The notes under the pieces: model-generated | What the model was told of the DNA's origin: nothing | Databases searched by the model: none | Seen by the model: only the letters and a program-made list of their open reading frames with translations | Made by a program: the position numbers and the translations under genes | Assembly: GCA_016714535.1 (NCBI GenBank) | Contig: JADKDR010000007.1 | Location: 156,973 to 220,972 of the forward strand | Length of the DNA: 64,000 bases | Direction of reading: 5' to 3' | Origin: Bacteroidota bacterium | Lineage (GTDB): Bacteria > Bacteroidota > Bacteroidia > AKYH767-A > OLB10 | Shown: positions 57,803 to 64,000 of the stretch, one piece after another | Layout of the letters: each line of letters begins with the position of its first letter | How positions within the stretch are numbered: position 1 is the first letter of the stretch

Positions 57803-59558
57803 ATGAGTAAAATTGTTTATAACACTATTTCTTCTGAGCATTTCAAAAATTGTATTTTTGTCAAATGTATCAGCCAAGTGTTTTGAAAATCTTGTTCCAA
57901 ATCCAAGTTTTGAAGATTGTTCATGTATTCCTACGCAGACCTATGTCACATCTTCAACAATTCCTTGTGTATATAGTTGGTATATCCCGAAAAATCATAT
58001 TGGATCTGACGGATTATTTACATAAAAATGCAAATAATAATAATACTTATGTGAATATACCAAATAATGAATTTGGACAATCTCCTCGCACAAGTGATGC
58101 ATATGTAGCAATTGTTCCATTTTAAGCCGCCTATTCCTGGACATCCTGAGTTTAATAGATGGCCCTACGCCCAAAAATACTTACAAGTTCAGCTAAAAAA
58201 CCTCTATTGCATAGATGCAGTATAGGATTAAATTTTATGTTTCACATGCAGATTATAGCCTATACTACAATAATTGTATTTCTGCGATATTAACACATTT
58301 TCCCTTGCAAACTTCTCAAGCTAATTACTGGGGAATTTTAAATGTGCCTTATACTCCCCAAGTAATTGGTGGCAAGTTTGGTAGTACATATAATCTTTTT
58401 ACTAATGATAACGGGTGGGATTTAATAGAAAATACTTTTATAGCGCAAGGTGGTGAGCAATATCTTACCATTGGTGTTTTCGATCGAATAAATGGACAGA
58501 AAGTTCATGTACCAGTTATAGGTGATACAACTTGGTTACCTGAAGCATATTACTATATTGATGATGTTTCAATTACCGAGGAGCCTTATTGTTTACACTC
58601 TTGTAAAATAAACTTACCAGCAATTGTATTGGATCCAGACCCTAATCAACAAATTCAATCAATGGCATGTATTCCAAATGTTCATCCGATGAGTATTCAG
58701 ATTGATAATGCAATAGCATACAGATTAACTATTTATAATTCATTCGGTGCGCCATTATATAATTTTTACGAGTTTAACCCAAACGGATTTCCATATCCAT
58801 GGTTTGTTAATTGGAATGGTGAAGATGATTACGGCAATGGGGTTCAAAGCGATCTTTACGCAGCTACACTTGAAATGTGGAATTGTAATGCTGGTGGTAC
58901 AATGATTAATTTTCACATTTATAGTAATGGATTTAATGGGCAACCTGTTCATATACCACCTGTAACTGATATACCCTTTAATTCTGGCTTTTCATGTTGT
59001 GAGTATGATAAATATTATCAAGACTATATTTTTAACTGAGGTGTAACTTATAGAACAGATGTAGTAAATGATATATGGGCTGGTGAAAATGTTACGACTG
59101 GCCCTCAAGGTGACGTAATTGTTTCTAATGGGTCTGATGTTACTTTTGTAGCAGGAAATAATATTTATTTGGAGCCAGGATTCAAAGTACAATCAGGAGC
59201 TTTATTCAGAGCTTGGATTGGCTATTGTGGATCTTCTCATAAAGTAAATTCAAATAGTACTGTTCAAAAGCAATATAACTTTGCTTCAGTTTATTCGACT
59301 GATAGTATTCTGTTTGTTAATAGTTCATATGACAACCATATCAATATTAGTATTTTTTCAAGTAAGGTTAGTTCTGGGTTAGTTGAAATATTTGACTGTA
59401 CTGGTAAAAAATTATTAGAGCAAAATTGTTCATTTAGTATAGGTATAAATAAGGTCGCTGTTCATAAAAATAACATAGCTAATGGGAATTACATCTGTAA
59501 AGTAGTATTCGGATCAGGGCTCTTTGATTCAAAAAAAATCATTATTACGAATGAGTAA
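57803..59558 (+). CDS. T9SS protein B, disrupted
   Basis: A secreted protein starting NLVPNPSFED..., a common opening of Bacteroidota gliding-motility-associated and adhesin proteins (Cys-rich lead-in CSCIPTQTYVTS). Body: HFPLQTSQANYWGILNVPYTP, FVNWNGEDDYGNGVQSDLYAA (gliding-type C-terminal-like block), then YLEPGFKVQSGALFRAWI, and a T9SS-like end (LVEIFDCTGKKLLEQN ... GNYICKVVFGSGLFDSKKI). Breaks: near 57820, 58020, 58123-58215, and an in-frame TGA at 59037-59039 between YIFN and GVTYRT. The next gene overlaps by 8 bp (ATGAGTAA). Confidence 0.6.
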
Positions 59559-60171
59559 AATAAACTGTACTGTTTTGTTTGTTTTTTTCTGTTTTGTTTG
59601 CAATGCGAAAGACAAATATTATACCTACAAAATTGCTTTTACATATGGCATGCAAACATGCTATACAAAACCTCAACTTAAACCTAAAGGAATTTCTTTG
59701 GGTATAGAAAAAAATTTAAAAAAAATATCTTTAAGCTTTTTAGTTGATTACTCCTGGTATAGATCAGCAAATAAATTACATTCTAACCCCCTACTTCCGA
59801 ACACTGAATCGTCATATTACTATAAATATAAATTCACATGGATTAATTTTTCGAGCTCAATTGACCGTGTTTTTTATTATGGGCCAAATAGCCAATTCTC
59901 CTTAGGGATTAATATTTTAGGAATAACATCGCTATCTTCAATAAAAACTATTAAAACCATTCCTGACAATAAAGAATACAATCTGAGTGTAACAAACAAA
60001 CCAAGGTTTCAAATTTATGGTGGAATAAAATTTACATATACATTCTTTGCTTTTAAAAATTTGGGGGTTAATTTTGCGATAAGTGAAAATATTGGCACTT
60101 GCCAGGGCAAGTCAATTAATCATTTTATACAAGTTTCATCAGGTGTTGTTTATAGTATAAATAGAAAATGA
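59551..60171 (+). CDS. outer-membrane beta-barrel-like protein
   Basis: A 206-residue protein with a signal peptide (INCTVLFVFFCFVCNAK). The rest is made of alternating aromatic strands (YTYKIAFTYGMQTCY, KKISLSFLVDYSWYRS, YKFTWINFSSSIDRVFYYG, FQIYGGIKFTYTFFAFKNLGVNFAIS), which suits an eight-strand outer-membrane barrel. It overlaps the end of T9SS protein B by 8 bp, so translation is coupled. Its partner role (for example anchoring B) is speculation. Confidence 0.65.
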   Translation: MSKINCTVLFVFFCFVCNAKDKYYTYKIAFTYGMQTCYTKPQLKPKGISLGIEKNLKKISLSFLVDYSWYRSANKLHSNPLLPNTESSYYYKYKFTWINFSSSIDRVFYYGPNSQFSLGINILGITSLSSIKTIKTIPDNKEYNLSVTNKPRFQIYGGIKFTYTFFAFKNLGVNFAISENIGTCQGKSINHFIQVSSGVVYSINRK

Positions 60172-60294
60172 TTAATTGTGCAAAAAACAACAAAAGTCTT
60201 ATGCGGAAATTCCATTATCTGCTTGTGCGAATAGTAAAACATTAACTTCCTCTTTATTGTTAAAAATTAAATTAAGCATAGCCATGCGCTGCAA

Positions 60295-60338
60295 GCCCCT
60301 TGTGTCAAGTTGATTGAGCAGGGGGCATTGAGTTTTGT
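60295..60338 (+). terminator. terminator-like hairpin, copy 2
   Basis: The same 8-bp stem (GCCCCTTG 60295-60302, CAGGGGGC 60319-60326) as at 55361, followed by ATTGAGTTTTGT. It lies after the barrel gene. Confidence 0.5.
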
Positions 60339-60536
60339 ATTAATTATCGAGAGATGCTATATCGGAAAGCAAATTTTTCATTTCAACTCATCACTTTTAT
60401 CTCTTCATTTATTACTTTGATTGAGAAGCTTAAGTATACTAATTTTTTTACTGAGAAAATATTTTTATCTTATTGCAAAATGTAATAAGATTATTCAATA
60501 ACTTTACGTATCCTTAAATTTTAAAAACAGAAAGTC

Positions 60537-62419
60537 ATGCCACACAACTCAAAGTTCAAACTTCAAACTTCAAACTTCAAACTTCAAACTTCAAAGTTCA
60601 AAGTTCAAACTAAGACTTGCTAAATCAGTACTATTAATTGCATTCTTGATTATTACCGCGCGCTGCACTTTTGCACAAATGAATGTAACGCTAACCCCAA
60701 GTAATTATAATGGTAATAACATCAGTTGCTTGGGCACAGGATGGAAGTATTAATGTAACTGTTAGTGGAGGTATTCCACCTTACACGTATAATTGGAGTA
60801 ATGGGTTTACTAGTCCCAATGCAATTGAACTTCCGGCAGGATATTATCGCCTTACTGTGCGAGATGCGGCACTAAATTCTGTTGTTAAAGAAATTACATT
60901 AATCGAACCAGAACAACTTAACTATGAATTGCAGGTGTATGAATTTCCGAATGGATATAATGTTAGTTGCTACAATTGTTACAACGGTAGTGTAACGGTA
61001 ACCATATACGGAGGCACCGCTCCCTATACAGCTTTATGGGATGATGGCAATACTAACATTAACCGAACAAGCCTTGGTGCTGGTGCTATTGAAGCTGAGC
61101 TTACCGATCAAAATGGATGTCAGATAAATATAGCTCGGACTGATATTAGCCAACCGGAGCGAAGCGATTGGACTATGTACGGGAATGTAAATTCGAGTCC
61201 CAATGCAAATTTTATTGGCACCACTGATAATGTTGATTTGGTATTTAAAACGAACAGTACCGAAAGACTTAGATTGATTAATAATGGAGGTATAAAATTA
61301 TCATCGTTATCAGGTATTCCCGGAGGCTTATTTGTTGACAATAATGGTGAAATTAATTCTGCGAATGTGGATAACAAATTATCTCCATGCGGATTTCCAA
61401 GTCCTATATGGCTAAATCTTACAAACCCACTTACGCTTTTTACTTGCTTACCTGTTAAGGTAGGTATCGGTACGACAACTCCTCAAAGTTTGACCGGAAT
61501 AGCAGGCAATTTAAGTATAGGAATGAACTTTGCATCAAATAATAGTGCGCCATCCAATGGACTTATTGTGGAAGGGCATGTTGGAATAGGAACAAATGCG
61601 CCTAATGCGCCTCTCGAAATTAGACATGACCAAAATCATAGCGGATTGATACTAAATAGAAATAATAACTCCATTTTTAAAAGTCAAATCAAATTTCAAC
61701 ATCAGGGAAATGATAAATGGGCTATAGGAGTCGATGCTAACTCAGATGGCAACAACAATTTTTTTTGTTTGGAACGAATCAAAAGGTAAGAAGAATTTCT
61801 ATATCGATGATAATGGAAAAGTTTCTATTGGAAGTGTGGATATGTTCAGCAATGCTAATTATTCACTTAGTAACCTGTTTGTTCAAGAAAATACAGGGGA
61901 TGCAGATATCTGCCTTTGGAATACCACAAATAACAAGTCAACTATTTGGGCAAAAAATAGCTTATATTCAGTTGGTCTAGGGGTTGATAACACAGTAATA
62001 GTCACATCTATTCGAATATAAATAATACTCTTCCTGTAGTTTCCATTAATACCACAGGAGATGTTGGTATTGGTACCATACCAACTGCTAATAATAATTA
62101 TAAACTTATAGTAGAAGGCAAAATAGGCGCCCGTGAAATTAAAGTACGTACTGGTCCCTGGCCAGATTTTGTTTTTGACACTAATTACCAGTTAATGTCT
62201 TTGCAATGCTTAGAAAAATTTATTGAAGAAAACAAACACTTGCCTTTGATACCAAATGCTGATACAGTTGAGGAAGAGGGAATTGAACTTGGTGAAACCA
62301 ATAGATTGCTTTTGCAAAAAATTGAAGAGTTGACTTTGTACCTTATAGAACAAAACAAAAGGATTGATTTATTAGAAAAAAAAATAATTGAGGTTAGTAA
62401 TATTCAACAAACAAAATAA
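60537..62419 (+). CDS. SprB-repeat/tail-fibre-like surface protein A', disrupted
   Basis: Same plan as protein A. ATG 60537, eight heptamers (signal-peptide codon 70 nt from the ATG, 1 mod 3), then the same signal peptide in another frame, SprB-type repeats (SINVTVSGGIPPYTYNWSNG; TVTIYGGTAPYTALWDDG), fibre-like repeats (VKVGIGTTTPQSLTG, GHVGIGTNAPNAPLEIRHD) and a C-terminal coiled coil (LMSLQCLEKFIEENKHLPLI, LLLQKIEELTLYLIEQNKRID). Breaks: near 60731 (2-bp deletion), in a run of eight T near 61760, and near 61990. The 3' two thirds differ from A, consistent with a shared front and a variable tail. Confidence 0.65.
60551..60606 (+). repeat. heptanucleotide tandem repeat, 8 units
   Basis: One AAAGTTC, five AAACTTC and two AAAGTTC in tandem right after ATG-CCACACAACTC. 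Unit number differs from the 6 in copy 1 and neither is 1 mod 3, the number that would join ATG to the signal peptide. Confidence 0.85.
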
Positions 62420-62428
62420 TTTGCTACC

Positions 62429-64000
62429 ATGAAAAAAATAATTTTTGTGTTGCTTATTTTAGCACTAGTGGATAAACTTGATGCACAAGTTAAGCAGCCT
62501 GCGCCACTTATAATTAGTAACATCACGCTTAGTTCACCTAAGTTGATTACCGCAATTGATGATTTAATTTGTACGAATTTGGAATCCCAACCAGTTGTAA
62601 TTACCGGTAATGCTCAAGTGGAGTACAAGGCTGAAGGGGAAATAACTTTATTACCTGGATTCGAAGTAAGTGCCCTTAATCAAAACACCGAACATTTTTT
62701 TTGGGCACATATAGAACCTATGGGGAACCCTGAAGCAATTATTTGTTACCCTCACAAAGCTGTTAACCCAAATGATGGTATGGTACATGTGAATAAGTGG
62801 GAGAAACTTGAGTTGGGATTTAAATTGCCTGATGCCTATAAAGCTGGGGTTGATGCATTTTTTTTCCATTATTACAACGGGCAATCGGTTCCCGCAGATG
62901 ATTTAAATCCTTATGCGGATGATAGCCTTTTGTTTAAGGCTACTTTTAAAAGGCCTGATGGTACTTCCATTATTAAATATGGTTTCTTTATGCGTGAGTC
63001 AAAATGGGGTGTAAATCTCAACAGCGAACCTGAAGAAGATTTAACACATGTTTTTTATGATTACTTTTGGAGAGTACGATTCGCTCCTGATAAAGATGAT
63101 GCAAATATACCCTGGACCGCAATTATGGAATTAGCGGCACCCAAGAGTAGCCAAATCACTTTCCCTCCACTTACATTCAATAGCTTAACATTTATTTGCG
63201 ACCCTCCTTTACCTGATAATCACGGATACTTAACGGTAAATCAAAACAATAACAGATATCTGCAATTTGAAGATGGTACAAGTTTTTTTGGAATAGGTGC
63301 CAATTTGTGTGATCAGCGACATAATTATAATCCTGCCTTACATTGGAATAGATTTTTAAAAGTTGATTATAATAATTTTTTGCAAGCATTTAACCAGTCC
63401 GCTGCAGCAGGAGGCAACTTCTTCCGAATGATATTTCTCAAGTCCTTATTTTTGCCCGAGTATGAACATCTTGGAGTCTATGATAAATTTATCAATACAG
63501 TACCAGAGTGTGCGCCATATTGTATCTCAGCTGGTTGGGATCACAATAGAAATGGAAACAGGCAATATAGTGCCTGGATACTTGACAAAATGTTAGACAA
63601 AGCAAAGGATACCAAAATTTACTTACACCTTACTTTAGAATATGCTAATAATGGGGGAGCGTATCAGATGATGCATTGGGGTGATAACTGTTATGCCCGC
63701 AAATATTTGTATCCTACTGGAACTTTTAACCAAAATATTAATGGAATAGATTACTTCGATGGTCCTTATAATAGTAAAGAGCTATTTATTTCTTCTAATG
63801 TTAGTGACCCTACCAATGAAGGTGTAATGTATTTTTGGAAACGGAGATATAAATATATTATGAGCCGTTGGTCGTATAGTACCAATATTGCGGCATTCGA
63901 TTCATTCAATGAGCTAGAGAGTATGCCCGGTGCAAATACAAGCGGCACTATGGATGCCTTTTCCACATGTTCTAACAACCTAACACCAACACCCTTTAAT
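62429..64000 (+). CDS. secreted glycoside-hydrolase-like protein, 3' end beyond the window
   Basis: At least 524 residues, open to the window end. Signal peptide (KKIIFVLLILALVDKLDAQ), then a strand block (AQVEYKAEGEITLLPGFEVSA) that resembles part of T9SS protein B (LEPGFKVQSGALFRAWI). The rest looks like a TIM-barrel hydrolase of the clan A type: GGNFFRMIFLKSLFLPEYE, KIYLHLTLEYANNGGAYQ, and YKYIMSRWSYSTNIAAFDSFNELE, where the NE pair fits the general acid/base Glu of GH5-like enzymes. The nucleophile would lie beyond the window. Probably a secreted glycan-degrading enzyme; the exact family is unassigned. It starts 9 bp after protein A'. Confidence 0.7.
   Translation, partial: MKKIIFVLLILALVDKLDAQVKQPAPLIISNITLSSPKLITAIDDLICTNLESQPVVITGNAQVEYKAEGEITLLPGFEVSALNQNTEHFFWAHIEPMGNPEAIICYPHKAVNPNDGMVHVNKWEKLELGFKLPDAYKAGVDAFFFHYYNGQSVPADDLNPYADDSLLFKATFKRPDGTSIIKYGFFMRESKWGVNLNSEPEEDLTHVFYDYFWRVRFAPDKDDANIPWTAIMELAAPKSSQITFPPLTFNSLTFICDPPLPDNHGYLTVNQNNNRYLQFEDGTSFFGIGANLCDQRHNYNPALHWNRFLKVDYNNFLQAFNQSAAAGGNFFRMIFLKSLFLPEYEHLGVYDKFINTVPECAPYCISAGWDHNRNGNRQYSAWILDKMLDKAKDTKIYLHLTLEYANNGGAYQMMHWGDNCYARKYLYPTGTFNQNINGIDYFDGPYNSKELFISSNVSDPTNEGVMYFWKRRYKYIMSRWSYSTNIAAFDSFNELESMPGANTSGTMDAFSTCSNNLTPTPFN

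Larger units (their letters stand above)
60262..61079 (+). repeat. duplicated 5' cassette, copy 2
   Basis: Second copy of 55328-56127, about 4.9 kb downstream, direct orientation. It contains the same hairpin, promoter, ATG (60537), heptamer block, signal peptide and SprB-type start. A 2-bp deletion near 60731 relative to copy 1 breaks its frame. Confidence 0.85.

Noticed and set aside
53371..59039. Possible recoding of TGA as a sense codon, from in-frame TGA at 53371 and 59037
   Set aside because: TGA serves as a normal stop elsewhere in the window (for example mltG), and only two in-frame cases occur among about 45 genes. Point errors or nonsense mutations are simpler.
55600..62419. Prophage or phage tail module, from the tail-fibre-like C-termini
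   Set aside because: No capsid, terminase, integrase or other phage gene is present; such fibre-like ends with Lys/Glu coiled coils are common in Bacteroidota surface proteins with signal peptides.
1..64000. Insertion sequences, CRISPR arrays, integrons, toxin-antitoxin pairs, restriction systems
   Set aside because: Searched by eye on both strands; no transposase, integrase, cas, methylase-endonuclease pair or regular spacer array was found.

Overview
The window is AT-rich DNA from a member of the Bacteroidota. The evidence is convergent: many secreted proteins end in a type IX secretion (T9SS) C-terminal sorting domain; SprB-type repeats are present; lipoproteins follow the Bacteroidota pattern; promoters fit the TTG...TAnnTTTG form; and there are few Shine-Dalgarno sites. 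A genus cannot be assigned from the sequence alone. No tRNA, rRNA, CRISPR array, transposase or phage structural gene was recognised.

Layout. 1-3.4 kb: the end of an M1 aminopeptidase, then a CpcT-like protein, mtgA and an MFS exporter. 3.6-7.5 kb: minus-strand envelope genes (T9SS protein, orphan sorting-domain fragment, two lipoproteins, beta-barrel). 7.9-12.5 kb: comM/yifB, a lipoprotein, an isolated paaB, dnaK. 12.7-17.7 kb: secreted GH31 and GH20 glycosidases. 17.7-20 kb: two pairs of paralogous lipoproteins. 20-31.6 kb: housekeeping genes (SanA-like, M61 peptidase, mltG, acs, sterol-desaturase-like, Nudix, methyltransferase, Hsp20, dtd, pheT). 32-39.3 kb: ECF sigma factor, probable anti-sigma factor, large T9SS protein. 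39.3-47.7 kb: deoxyhypusine-synthase-like protein and two more T9SS proteins, one about 1,800 residues long. 48-55.3 kb: fatty-acid desaturase, OmpA-like lipoprotein, methyltransferase, coiled-coil T9SS protein, histidine kinase and response regulator. 55.3-64 kb: a surface-protein island.

The island is the most interesting part. Two copies of an about 0.8-kb cassette (terminator hairpin, promoter, start codon, signal peptide, SprB-type repeats) lie about 4.9 kb apart and lead into different tail-fibre-like 3' ends. Directly after each start codon is a heptanucleotide tandem repeat with 6 units in one copy and 8 in the other. Only 7 units (n = 1 mod 3) would join the start codon to the signal peptide. 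This is the arithmetic expected of slipped-strand phase variation, combined with a shared 5' cassette that could recombine.

Caveat: many reading frames are broken by one- or two-base indels, often in homopolymers, including essential genes such as dnaK and pheT. I read most of these as sequencing or assembly errors and describe the genes across the breaks. The same caveat applies to the repeat counts in the island, which need raw-read confirmation.
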